Source: UBA7703 sp963667195
Lineage (GTDB): Bacteria; Bacillota; Clostridia; Christensenellales; CAG-138
NCBI GenBank assembly: GCA_963667195.1
Contig: OY762962.1
Span: 620,001 to 684,000, forward strand
Direction: 5' to 3'
DNA: 64,000 bases
This document shows, piece after piece, positions 28,558-36,865 of this stretch. Within the stretch, counting starts at the first letter, position 1, and each line of letters begins with the position of its first letter. The notes beneath the pieces were generated by a model. It was not told where the DNA came from, ran no database searches, and saw nothing but the letters and a program-made list of their open reading frames with translations. Both the position numbers and the translations under genes were made by a program.

Positions 28558-29259
28558 ATGCTGGAAGTACAGAATATCAACGTCTATTACGGCAACATCC
28601 ACGCGATTCGCGATATCTCGTTCTCTGTGAATGACGGCGAGATCGTAACGCTCATCGGCGCGAATGGCGCAGGAAAGTCCACGATCCTCAAGTCCATCTC
28701 GGGGCTGTTGCGCAGCAAGACCGGCGACATCCTCTTTGACGGCAAGAGCATCAAGAGCACAGCGCCCCATAAGATCGTTTCGCAGGGGCTTGCGCACGTG
28801 CCGGAAGGACGCCGCATCTTTTTGCAGATGACGGTTGAAGAAAACCTCGATATGGGCGCGTTCACCGCGCCGAGCGCCACGTTTGAAGACTCGATTGCGA
28901 ACGTGTACGAGCGCTTCCCGCGCCTCAAGGAGCGCAGAAAGCAGATCGCGGGCACACTCTCCGGCGGCGAGCAGCAGATGCTCGCGATGGGACGCGGCCT
29001 CATGTCGCACCCGAAGCTGATGATGCTGGACGAGCCTTCGATGGGGCTCGCGCCCATCCTCGTGGAGCAGATTTTCGAGATCATTCAGGAGCTCAACCGC
29101 GCGGGCACCACGATCCTGCTCGTCGAGCAAAACGCGCAGATGGCGCTCTCTATCGCGAACCGCGGCTACGTGCTGGAGACGGGACAAATCGTTCTCCACG
29201 CGCCCGCGAGCGAACTTCTCACCAACGACGCCGTCCAGAAAGCGTATCTCGGCGGCTAA
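28558..29259 (+). CDS. livF: Branched-chain amino acid ABC transporter ATPase LivF
   Basis: 233 residues, the usual LivF length. Walker A GANGAGKSTILKS, HVPEGRRIFLQMTVEENLDM, signature LSGGEQQMLAMGRGL, Walker B LMMLDEPSMGLAP and LLVEQNAQMALSIANRGYVL. It starts two bases after the livG stop with GAGGCG upstream. Last gene of livKHMGF; two terminators follow. Confidence 0.94.
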   Translation: MLEVQNINVYYGNIHAIRDISFSVNDGEIVTLIGANGAGKSTILKSISGLLRSKTGDILFDGKSIKSTAPHKIVSQGLAHVPEGRRIFLQMTVEENLDMGAFTAPSATFEDSIANVYERFPRLKERRKQIAGTLSGGEQQMLAMGRGLMSHPKLMMLDEPSMGLAPILVEQIFEIIQELNRAGTTILLVEQNAQMALSIANRGYVLETGQIVLHAPASELLTNDAVQKAYLGG

Positions 29260-29282
29260 GTTAAAAAGCAATATAAAAAAAG

Positions 29283-29331
29283 AGACTGCCCGGACACGAT
29301 TGGTTCAATCGCACGCCGGACAGTCTTTTTG
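29283..29331 (+). terminator. Terminator of the liv operon
   Basis: AGACTG-CCCGG pairs with CCGGA-CAGTCT (to 29326), followed by TTTTT. A second hairpin, GGGAATGATC/GATCGTTCCC at 29355-29377 with TTTTTT, stands immediately before the mobile-element junction. Confidence 0.8.
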
Positions 29332-29383
29332 ATAAAATTGCGAGAAATTAAAAGGGGAATGATCAACGATCGTTCCCTTTTTT

Positions 29384-29527
29384 ATCATGCCCGGCAACCG
29401 GTGCATTCTACAGTTGCAGGGTGTTCATCCGTTCTATTCGCGAAAGTATGACATCACCAAGCATCCGATGTATCCGCTGCTGGCGGATGCGGATGTGGGG
29501 AATCGGTTTGAGGTGGGGAGCATATGA
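29384..29527 (+). pseudogene. virD4 (coupling protein) 3' fragment
   Basis: Reads IMPGNRCILQLQGVHPFYSR, then KYDITKHPMYPLLADAD, and ends FEVGSI-stop; the intact gene at 37351-39042 has the same sequence with a few changes and ends FQVGRYGKT. It has no start, Walker motifs or promoter, so it cannot function. The differing last codons show that it is not a simple copy of the intact gene but comes from a related allele. Confidence 0.85.
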
Positions 29528-29622
29528 CGCAACACTTTTAGCGAAAAGATAATACTCCCAGATTTCTTGACTGGTTTTTTTGAACCGTGGTTTTAGCTGT
29601 GAGATGCAATGCTAATATCCAC

Positions 29623-30855
29623 TTAATGATCCCACGCACATTTGATACAAAATCCATTACCTCCATCATTATCGGTTCCAATTGGCGACCCACAATCAGG
29701 ACAGTAAGTATAGCAAGATTCTCTGCTCCCATCATCATTTTGAATGTAAGAATCTGTTTCTGAAAGAATTTCCACTTCGATACAGCTTTCATCATCAAGT
29801 AGAAAATCAGCAGGGGCATCAGAATATCCAGTTGCAATGATTTCATCATTTACAAAGTCAGGGGCTCCTTCGTCCGCCGTATGATCCGCAAAGTTCGAGA
29901 TGTCAAGGGTTATCAGCATTTCAAATGTAATGCTATGTGTTTCCTCTTTTTCTATTTCTACTTTCCAAAGATACTTCCAGTCCTCCTTGTCGAAATAGGA
30001 TTGTTCTTCATCCACAGTACTGCTCCAAGCTTTAATGATTGCATTTGCTTCAATAACAATATCTGCGGTTTGAGCATTAAGAGAATCAACATACAATAAT
30101 TCGAAACTAATATCAGAAACATCCGAAATGTTAAATTCATCAGGTATTTCTTCAAAGCTGAAGCTAATTTCTTCAATTGCAGATCTAATCTGCTCTTCTA
30201 CTTCTTCGTCAATATATCCTTCACTGATATATAACTTGAGACAAGCAGCTTGTTTGTCAATCAAGACAGTAATATAGTCGAGGAATGAACTAATATCATC
30301 ATATTGTACTATACCAGTTGTTTCCAATGCTTTTTTGAAGCCTTTATCATTTGTAATCGCACAGATTATGCTATCTTTGCTACGTTTTTTATATTCTATG
30401 AGTGATTGTATTATAATTGCATCCTTGAACTCATCGGGTTTCTGCGCTTCGAATGGTGGATTCTGAGCAAAATAATCTTGGACAATCCGCTCAGCATCAA
30501 TACCATTTGAAGATATCCTGAGAAAACCACATTGATGTAGAAACTCTGAGAATCGTGTTTCGAGCAGCGTTGTCATTTCTTTATGATCAAACAGAGTTAC
30601 GAGTTCTTTATAGTTTTCCTCATGACGAAAAGGGGTAATAACCCTATCATTAAGCGCTTCATTTATATTTTTAACTGCATCTTTTACCCTAACAGATATA
30701 TGACGTAGAACTTCACCCTCAACAATCGAATTAATTAGAATTTTCACATACCCTATCGATGAGAGCTCAACTAGTTTACAGTATTGAGGACTTCCAAATG
30801 AGTAATTCGAAGCATCATAGATATTTGTGTCAATTTAAACTTCATATAAGTTCAT
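29623..30855 (-). pseudogene. PIN-like nuclease (DUF4935 type) with C-terminal zinc ribbon, interrupted by an ochre codon
   Basis: From GTG at 30747 the frame gives 374 residues with DUF4935-like features: KPDEFKDAIIIQSL, then ICAITNDKGF, and a C-terminal zinc ribbon CPDCG...CIKC. Upstream, the same frame reads on through the conserved PIN start IDTNIYDASNYSFGSP (from 30834) to ATG at 30855, which has AAAGGA nine bases before it. A single TAA at 30837-30835 (codon 7) breaks this frame. Either the gene is dead, or a shorter protein lacking the first catalytic Asp is made, or the base is a sequence error. Cargo gene, opposite in strand to the element backbone. Confidence 0.65.
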
Positions 30856-31275
30856 ACGTGAGGATCCTTTCAGAATAAATCTTCAAAAAAACACTAATTG
30901 AATTTGAATTCTACTTCTTACGAGCAAGCTATCGATTTTAATTATCAGATATGTTCCGAGTTTAATTCTATATCGCACTAATTATCCTTAAGTTAATCGC
31001 ATTTTATCATATTGCGACACAAAGATCTTACTTTTCAAAGAAATGAAGAAACAATATCTAGTTTCGATATTAATTAACACGCGTTTAAATAATCTGCAAA
31101 TATCAGTTGCAGAGCATGTTTAAATTGACTTTTTTCGTCCCATATCCAACAGTTGATATAATACATGAAAACATGTATTCTGTGTGTATAGATACATCTA
31201 TATAACTTACGCTCCATTAATAAACTAATCAATGAAGTTTTTATAAATATCTGTCTTGAGAAAGGAATGTTAATA
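30856..31275. other. Divergent AT-rich intergenic region
   Basis: About 420 bases between the PIN-like and TIR genes without a gene. It holds a candidate TIR promoter (31157-31178) and is otherwise featureless to me. Confidence 0.5.
31157..31178 (+). promoter_or_regulatory. -10 box and inverted repeat before the TIR gene
   Basis: TATAAT (31157-31162) runs into the perfect inverted repeat ATACATG-AAAA-CATGTAT (31161-31178), which would cover the transcription start. No good -35 is visible. A repressor site is plausible. Confidence 0.4.
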
Positions 31276-32055
31276 ATGCAGTACCAATATTATGATCTTG
31301 GAAATGTAGAACAAGGAAAAATCGTAGAAGTAACACTTGGTTATGCTGCAAACGTTCGTATAATGGATTCATCCAATTATTCTAGCTTTAAAAGCGGAAA
31401 ACGCTACCGATTCATTGGTGGATATGTAAAAAGAACCCCATATCAAGTCACCATTCCTAACACAGGTCACTGGTATGCAGTAATTGATTTGGGAGGATAT
31501 GCTGGTACAGTCAAGTCATCAGTTCGCGTTCTTTCTGGCATTTTACCTAATGCAAAGCAACCATCTTTGGCATCAGTCCCTTCGTTGTTTCTTGGAAACA
31601 ATCCGCCTTCATTAGGTGAATCTGATATCACACGTGAGTATGATGTGTTTATATCACATGCTTCGGAAGATAAAGATAGTGTCGTAAGGCCATTAGCAGT
31701 CGCTCTAAAAGATAGTGGTCTGTCTGTTTGGTATGATGAGTTTGAATTAAAAATCGGTGATAGTTTACGCCGTAAGATTGATGGTGGGCTTGCGAGAAGT
31801 AACTTTGGTATTGTAATTATTTCTAGAGACTTCATAAAAAAAGGCTGGACAAATTATGAATTGGACGGATTGATTACAAGATCAGTTTCAGGGGAACAGC
31901 AACTTTTACCTATCTGGCACAATATAACCAAGAAGGAAGTTGTCGACTATAGTCCATCGCTTGCCGATAAGCTCGCCAGAAATACCGCAGTAAATACAGT
32001 AGATGAGATAGCCGAGGAAATTGCACAAGTTGTATTGAGTAGGAAACATAGATAA
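31276..32055 (+). CDS. DUF1883-TIR domain protein, putative defence effector
   Basis: 259 residues. The N-terminal 85 residues (YYDLGNVEQGKIVEVTLGYA, SGKRYRFIGGYVKRTPYQ) match the beta-rich DUF1883 domain. The C-terminal half is a TIR domain beginning EYDVFISHASEDKDSVVRPL, with the position of the catalytic glutamate kept in WTNYELDGL. Bacterial TIR domains usually cleave NAD+ or make cyclic signals in antiphage systems; here this is inferred. ATG at 31276 is nine bases after AAAGGA; ATG at 31267 is too close to that site. The next gene starts 37 bases downstream and is probably co-transcribed. Confidence 0.85.
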   Translation: MQYQYYDLGNVEQGKIVEVTLGYAANVRIMDSSNYSSFKSGKRYRFIGGYVKRTPYQVTIPNTGHWYAVIDLGGYAGTVKSSVRVLSGILPNAKQPSLASVPSLFLGNNPPSLGESDITREYDVFISHASEDKDSVVRPLAVALKDSGLSVWYDEFELKIGDSLRRKIDGGLARSNFGIVIISRDFIKKGWTNYELDGLITRSVSGEQQLLPIWHNITKKEVVDYSPSLADKLARNTAVNTVDEIAEEIAQVVLSRKHR

Positions 32056-32092
32056 CATAAAAAGAAATTTGTAAAATCGGAGGTTGGTTAGA

Positions 32093-32449
32093 ATGGATTG
32101 GCTTTATGATAGCCATGGTCAAGCGAAACTTTTCCTATACGGTGATAGACTAATAAGTCACCACGGAGAAAACCTCGCGTGGGTTTTGGGTGATCACGTA
32201 TATGCGATAAATAGTGGCAGACACCTAGGATGGTTTGAGAAGGGTATTCTATATGACTCCTCAAACAGAGTCCTTGCTTTTATGCGTGACACAACAGGGC
32301 ACTTGCCAAGCCGCCCTGGATTATGCGGAACCCCTGGCACACCGGGAATTCCAGGGCGCCCTGGCACACCAGGTCTTTCTGGCATTCCAGGTAGACCGGG
32401 CTATAGTGGTTGGTCATCTCAGTCAATTGAAGGTTATTTCCAATCTTAA
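32093..32449 (+). CDS. 4-fold beta flower domain protein with collagen-like tail
   Basis: 118 residues. The first half has short repeating beta units (WLYDSHGQAKLFLYGDRLIS, WVLGDHVYAINSGRHLGWFE, GILYDSSNRVLAF) as in 4-fold beta flower proteins. The second half is a collagen-like Gly-X-Y tract of about nine triplets (GTPGTPGIPGRPGTPG and following). ATG at 32093 has GGAGG nine bases upstream. No function is established; coupling to the TIR gene suggests a partner or sensor. Confidence 0.7.
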   Translation: MDWLYDSHGQAKLFLYGDRLISHHGENLAWVLGDHVYAINSGRHLGWFEKGILYDSSNRVLAFMRDTTGHLPSRPGLCGTPGTPGIPGRPGTPGLSGIPGRPGYSGWSSQSIEGYFQS

Positions 32450-32570
32450 TTCTGATAGAGATTAGCCAAAGTGGTTGTGTTCGCATAGCTATAAGCAGTT
32501 CGGTTAGACTCGTTAAATTAGTAGATTGATATTTTGCCTTCTTTCGAATCTAATTCAGTCTAGCGAAATT

Positions 32571-32632
32571 CACCATCCCACTCGGATGGTGTTTACTTTT
32601 CCCGAAAATAACAACTGGAGGCAACACAATGC
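32571..32632 (+). repeat. Diverged copy of the pilin-gene leader
   Basis: Hairpin CACCATCC/GGATGGTG, T-rich tract, CCCGAAAATAACAAC, GGAGG and an ATG at 32630, aligned throughout with 43070-43131 before the intact pilin gene. After the ATG the similarity stops. Confidence 0.75.
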
Positions 32633-32654
32633 AAAAACCACCCTCACGGGTGGT
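32633..32654 (-). terminator. Terminator of the tRNA-Arg fragment
   Basis: Minus strand ACCACCC-GTGA-GGGTGGT followed by TTTTG, nine bases after the encoded CCA of the tRNA fragment. Normally part of the chromosomal flank of the tRNA gene. Confidence 0.75.
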
Positions 32655-32662
32655 TTTGTCTT

Positions 32663-32707
32663 TGGCGTCCCCGGCGCGATTCGAACGCGCGGCCTTTCGC
32701 TTAGGAG
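32663..32707 (-). other. 3' half of tRNA-Arg(CCU): probable attachment site (left end of the element)
   Basis: On the minus strand: anticodon loop CTCCTAA with CCT at 32705-32703, a perfect T-arm GCGCG-TTCGAAT-CGCGC, acceptor strand CGGGGAC, discriminator G and encoded CCA. The 5' half is absent: bases upstream of the loop cannot pair with GCGAA. Half-tRNA copies of this kind mark the end of an integrated element distant from the reconstituted tRNA gene. Element DNA lies on the 5' side, that is to the right. Confidence 0.75.
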
Positions 32708-33019
32708 TGAGCTGGTGCCTTTGTTCTGGCGTATCCAGCGGTGTCTTGCAGTGTCCTATTGTCCCAATAACCAGGGTGTTTTCGGGACTTCGATTTGTCT
32801 TCTCGTATCCCCGCGTAACCCAGCGTATTCTTCCATTTTCTGGCGTCCTCTTAGCAAGTTCTTAGCAAAACAGGGTAAAAGAAACGAACAAACGCAGTTT
32901 GCTAAGAGCGCGGGAAGTCAAGTATATGAGACGAAAAATCAACAGTTATTCCATGTAAATGCATCATTTCGATGGAATTCCGAAGTCCCGCTCGTTTTTT
33001 CTACTAGAAAGGAGTCTAT
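32708..33019. repeat. Candidate recombinase arm sites between the attachment site and parA
   Basis: CTCTTAGCAA (32848-32857) and its exact inverse TTGCTAAGAG (32899-32908), with a third CTTAGCAA at 32861-32868. Repeats of this kind near an att core often bind integrase or excisionase. A further inverted pair ATTCCAT/ATGGAAT (32948-32954, 32972-32978) lies before parA. No gene is apparent; frames through the tRNA fragment are spurious. Confidence 0.45.
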
Positions 33020-33838
33020 ATGACAAGCATCATCGCCATTGCCAACCAGAAAGGTGGCGTTGGCAAAACGACCACTTGCGCCAACCTTGGCATCGGCTTA
33101 GCACAGGACGGGAAACGAGTCCTTTTGATCGACGCTGACCCGCAGGGTTCGCTTTCCATCAGCCTAGGATATACCCGCCCAGACGAGCTGGGCGTCACGC
33201 TCTCCGACATCATGGAGGGTATCATCGAGGAGCAGCCGCTCGCGCCGGGCGAAGGCATTCTCCATCATGAAGAGAATATCGACCTGCTGCCCGCGAACAT
33301 CTCCCTCTCCGGCTTGGAGGTGTCGCTCGTAAACGCCATGAACCGCGAGAAGATCCTCAAGCAGTACGTCGATAGCATCAAGCGCCCGTACGACTATGTG
33401 CTGATCGACTGTATGCCGAGCCTCGGCATGCTGACCATCAACGCGCTCGCTGCCGCCGACAGCGTCATGATTCCAGTGCAGGCGCAGTATCTACCCGCCA
33501 AGGGTCTTGAGCAATTGCTCCGGACAGTGCGGAAGGTAAAAAAGCAGATCAATCCCCGCCTGAAGATCGACGGAATCTTGCTAACCATGGTCGATCACCG
33601 GACGAACTACGCAAAGGAGATCAGTGCGCTCATCCGCGAGACCTATGCCGACCAGATCAAGGTGTTCGCGACCGACATCCCACTCTCCGTGCGCGCTGCC
33701 GAAATCAGCGCCGAGGGAAAAAGCATCTACGCGTACGATCCGAAGGGAAAGGCGGCGGAGGCCTATCGCGAATTGACGAAGGAGGTGTTGCGCATTGGCC
33801 AGCAAAGAGAGAAAGCTAAGTCTGACATCGTACGATGA
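33020..33838 (+). CDS. parA: ParA/Soj-type partition ATPase
   Basis: 272 residues. Deviant Walker A KGGVGKTTTCANLG near the N-terminus, LLIDADPQGSLSISLGY, and YVLIDCMPSLGMLT. Promotes maintenance of the excised element together with ParB. ATG at 33020 follows AAAGGAG. Overlaps parB by 44 bases. Confidence 0.95.
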   Translation: MTSIIAIANQKGGVGKTTTCANLGIGLAQDGKRVLLIDADPQGSLSISLGYTRPDELGVTLSDIMEGIIEEQPLAPGEGILHHEENIDLLPANISLSGLEVSLVNAMNREKILKQYVDSIKRPYDYVLIDCMPSLGMLTINALAAADSVMIPVQAQYLPAKGLEQLLRTVRKVKKQINPRLKIDGILLTMVDHRTNYAKEISALIRETYADQIKVFATDIPLSVRAAEISAEGKSIYAYDPKGKAAEAYRELTKEVLRIGQQREKAKSDIVR

Positions 33839-34718
33839 CCTGTTTCAATCGTCCGATAACCGCGATACCGAGCAGCGAGAGCAGATCGTCGAGCTGCCGC
33901 TCAAGCAGCTGCATCCGTTCAAGAATCATCCGTTCCGCGTGCGAGACGACGAAGCCATGGCGCGCACGGTCGAGAGCGTCAAGGAGTACGGCGTGCTCAC
34001 CCCCGGCATCGCCCGCCCGCTTCCGAAAGGCGGTTACGAGATCGTCGCCGGACACCGCCGCAAGCACGCCTGCGAACTCGCCGGACTCGCCACCATGCCG
34101 TTCATCGTCCGTGAGATGGACGACGACACCGCCACGATTCTCATGTGCGATAGCAACCTGCAACGCGAGAACATCCTGCCAAGCGAGCGAGCATTTGCGT
34201 ATAAGATGAAGTTGGAGGCGATGAAACGGCAAGGCGCGAGAACTGACCTAACTTCTGACCAAGTTGGACAGAAGTTAACCGCAAGAGAAGTTGTAGCAAA
34301 AAGCGCTGGAGAAAGTGCTGTGCAGGTTCAACGCTACATCCGCTTAACAGAATTGACGCCGGAGTTAATACAAATGGTGGATGATAAGAAAATAGCTCTC
34401 AACCCCGCCGTGGAGATGTCCTATTTAAAACCCGAAGAGCAATCCCAGCTTATGAGTGTCATGGCAGCTCAGGAGGCAACCCCTTCACTCTCGCAGGCGC
34501 AACGCCTCAAGCGATACAGTCAGGAGGGCAAGCTCTCCGAGGATGTGATGGACGCAATCATGTCCGAGGAGAAGAAAGAAGTCGATCGAATCACCCTCAC
34601 CAGCGATAGGCTCAAACAGTATTTCCCAAAGAGCTTCACGCCACGGCAGATGGAGGAGACAATCTTCAAGCTGCTGGAGCAGTGGCAGCAAAAGCGAGAA
34701 CGAGAAATGGAGAGGTAA
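33795..34718 (+). CDS. parB: ParB/Spo0J-type partition protein
   Basis: 307 residues. ParB N-domain: IVELPLKQLHPFKNHPFRVR, IVAGHRRKHACELAGL, and SNLQRENILPSERAFAYKMK, followed by a helix-turn-helix region (LTAREVVAKSAGESAVQVQR). TTG at 33795 lies nine bases after GGAGG, within the 3' end of parA. The terminator at 34727 ends the pair. Confidence 0.93.
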   Translation: MASKERKLSLTSYDDLFQSSDNRDTEQREQIVELPLKQLHPFKNHPFRVRDDEAMARTVESVKEYGVLTPGIARPLPKGGYEIVAGHRRKHACELAGLATMPFIVREMDDDTATILMCDSNLQRENILPSERAFAYKMKLEAMKRQGARTDLTSDQVGQKLTAREVVAKSAGESAVQVQRYIRLTELTPELIQMVDDKKIALNPAVEMSYLKPEEQSQLMSVMAAQEATPSLSQAQRLKRYSQEGKLSEDVMDAIMSEEKKEVDRITLTSDRLKQYFPKSFTPRQMEETIFKLLEQWQQKREREMER

Positions 34719-34726
34719 TGCGGGAA

Positions 34727-34749
34727 AGGCGCTCGCAAGAGCGCCTTTT
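34727..34749 (+). terminator. parAB terminator
   Basis: AGGCGCTC-GCAA-GAGCGCCT followed by TTTT. It separates the backbone pair from the minus-strand cargo that follows. Confidence 0.8.
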
Positions 34750-34838
34750 AATACAGAAAATGGATTGCAACTCCGCACTTAGAAGGATGAGAAAATGAAA
34801 GCTAAGATTAAACCACTAGTTTCTTTATCATCTGAGCA

Positions 34839-36047
34839 CTAACAAGTTGCTTGGTTTTCCAGTTGTCTACTGGCTTGATATACAGCTGACACAAACGCAT
34901 ACGCAATTCCTCTTTGTGTAAACCGTATTTGATATGTAGATGATCGTTCTGCAATTTCAAAAGTATATGGATTTTCATGAGGCAGCAATGAATGACCCGC
35001 AATTGGTATTTCCAGTACTACTGTAGAATTCGCATCAAGCATAATAAGACTATATAAAACGAACTTCAAAACTCCTGACACGAGCGGGTCGCTTTTCCCC
35101 TTTTGATTTAATACGCTAACCGTTGCTTCGGCACGCATCTCGAAATCACGGTTTTGCAATATAGTATTGTATAAAGCATTTTGTTGCTGTCTATTCCAAT
35201 CCGAAGGTGAAATCGGAGTGTTTGCGAGGTTTGCTTTATGCATGAACCCAAACTGATCACAATAAAAAACGCTTCCGCACTTTTTGCATATGATATAACT
35301 CTTTGCTTCTTGCAAGGTAAATAGCGAATTACATTCCAAACACAAAAAAAACAATGATGTTAGCCCTTTTGCTGGTGTCTTTGTAATGATTTGCAATTTT
35401 TTCTCTTTTTGATATACATATTCATCGAAATATAAATCGTCTTGTGCAATCGACAAGAGCTCATTTTTACCGAGCTTCCGTACTGAATCTCTTGAAAAGA
35501 GTAACTTTTTTGTAATTGTGATTTCGCCTCGTCTAAAATGTGACATATCCCACTTAGGATATGTTAAGTGAGAACCCGATATGTGCAGACTATAAACCGG
35601 AACATCTAAGTATTTTATCAGTTTTGATAGCCCACTGGGAAGAGGAGTGCTTTCACCAGAAATGCAAGATTGACCTGCTGGGAAAATTGCTAATATACCG
35701 TTTCTAGCAATGACTCTTCGCATTTCGATAATTGCACTTACGTCTGGAATGAACTGTTCCTTTGGAATTGCACCAATTAGCCTGAAAATCCATCGCTCTG
35801 CTTTTCGACGGAAATGATATTTACCAATAACAAAATTTATATGATATGGGACCATCGCATGAAGCGCAAGAAAACCATCAATATTGCTTTGATGATTCAC
35901 CAGAACTAAAAATGGAGGTGCCATCGTTTCTTGAACCGAATTAATCACTTTTGTGTTCCATAAAACTTTGGCCAGCAAACCTATTATTGATGCTGCTATA
36001 TTATGTAATACTCGTGGGGGAGTATGCGGATATACTGCCTTTTTCAT
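34839..36047 (-). CDS. PlsC-like acyltransferase with zinc ribbon and extra C-terminal domain (cargo)
   Basis: 402 residues, against about 240 for a normal 1-acylglycerol-3-phosphate acyltransferase. The catalytic HX4D motif is NHQSNID; the later IFPAGQSCISGESTPLPSG fits the glycerolipid-binding block (usually FPEGTR). Then follow a zinc ribbon (CLECN...CKKCG, about 240-263) and a beta-rich C-terminal domain that I do not recognise. It starts seven bases after the stop of a small membrane-protein gene, without a clear ribosome site, so coupling is likely. AT-rich and antisense to the transfer genes. A lipid-modifying defence or immunity role is speculation. Confidence 0.7.
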   Translation of the reverse strand: MKKAVYPHTPPRVLHNIAASIIGLLAKVLWNTKVINSVQETMAPPFLVLVNHQSNIDGFLALHAMVPYHINFVIGKYHFRRKAERWIFRLIGAIPKEQFIPDVSAIIEMRRVIARNGILAIFPAGQSCISGESTPLPSGLSKLIKYLDVPVYSLHISGSHLTYPKWDMSHFRRGEITITKKLLFSRDSVRKLGKNELLSIAQDDLYFDEYVYQKEKKLQIITKTPAKGLTSLFFLCLECNSLFTLQEAKSYIICKKCGSVFYCDQFGFMHKANLANTPISPSDWNRQQQNALYNTILQNRDFEMRAEATVSVLNQKGKSDPLVSGVLKFVLYSLIMLDANSTVVLEIPIAGHSLLPHENPYTFEIAERSSTYQIRFTQRGIAYAFVSAVYQASRQLENQATC

Positions 36048-36054
36048 ACTATCT

Positions 36055-36618
36055 TTAACTCATTTCATGTACAGAAACATTATCTTCAATTGCAAAGTAT
36101 GTCTCCATCGCATCATCTAGCCTTTTGCGCAATTCATCAATATCAATATCTTTATTAATTACTTCATTTATTCTATGAACTTTTTTATCTAGGCGGCGCC
36201 AACCAACTAGAAATTGTGCAACTCTCAATGATGGTCGTAACAGAATGTTGAGCATAACGAACGCGAATGCAAAGATTGATAGGATTCCACTGGTAATTAT
36301 CACTTCGGTTTTACTGGTTAAGTCCAAATCAATAGCTGCTAAGCTAATTGCCGTAGCAAAGGTATAGATTATGCTTAATCCATTGATTAGAAGGCTCGTT
36401 ATGGTGTAATTATGCTGAGCATTATAGTATGTTCGATTGCGAATAATTAAAAAAATGTAATTATCCCTTAGCCCTTCAACGGGAATAAATACTGACAAAG
36501 CGACTCCTTGATTTAGAACTTCCATACTGAAACGTCTTCGGTTAGTTAGGAATATTATTGTTGCAATAATAGCGAGAAATGTTATAACACCTGACACAAT
36601 CAATGGATAGTAACTCAT
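36055..36618 (-). CDS. Two-to-three-helix membrane protein, SLATT-like (cargo)
   Basis: 187 residues. One N-terminal helix (YYPLIVSGVITFLAIIATII), then a charged stretch, a pair of helices (ITSLLINGLSIIYTFATAIS and EVIITSGILSIFAFAFVML) and a helical tail RLDKKVHRINEVINKD. The layout with NRTYYNAQHNYT before the helix pair resembles SLATT effectors, but I cannot confirm this. ATG at 36618 has AGGAGG four bases upstream. Forms an operon with the acyltransferase gene. Confidence 0.5.
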   Translation of the reverse strand: MSYYPLIVSGVITFLAIIATIIFLTNRRRFSMEVLNQGVALSVFIPVEGLRDNYIFLIIRNRTYYNAQHNYTITSLLINGLSIIYTFATAISLAAIDLDLTSKTEVIITSGILSIFAFAFVMLNILLRPSLRVAQFLVGWRRLDKKVHRINEVINKDIDIDELRKRLDDAMETYFAIEDNVSVHEMS

Positions 36619-36865
36619 AAAGCCTCCTGTCAAAATCGATGTGAAGAGCACAACAAATCTAGAATTCCATAACCGTCATTGCTTTAGACGACATGGTAGT
36701 CGCAGCAAATAATTCACTACAAATCGCATTATATATGATTGCCATAATACAATCCATGATTTTATAAAAATATATCTAACTAACCCACAAAGTTCGTAAA
36801 GATAATCTATTTGTATCCAAAGTTTTTCTTATAAAGATATTAGGATAATTATATTCGGAGGAAGC

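Larger units (their letters stand above)
29384..32632. mobile_element. Remnant of a second Tn1549-like conjugative element (virD4 3' end, cargo, pilin leader)
   Basis: The left edge is the last 46 codons of a virD4 gene (29387-29527), almost identical to 38894-39020. The right edge (32571-32632) copies the hairpin leader that precedes the pilin gene at 43069-43131. In the intact element these two sequences flank one cargo slot. The remnant therefore keeps one cargo slot of a related element, cut just after the pilin start codon, where the tRNA-Arg terminator begins. Confidence 0.7.

Noticed and set aside
30829..30845. Programmed frameshift at TTTAAAT as an explanation for the broken PIN gene
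   Set aside because: The heptamer is not in a register that allows tandem slippage, and the in-frame ATG at 30855 with a single stop explains the sequence more simply.
32526..33023. 165-codon frame containing GAIRTRGLSLR, and an 78-codon frame at 32629 with SPARFERAAFRLG
   Set aside because: These peptides are read through the tRNA-Arg fragment and its terminator; such translations are well-known annotation artefacts.
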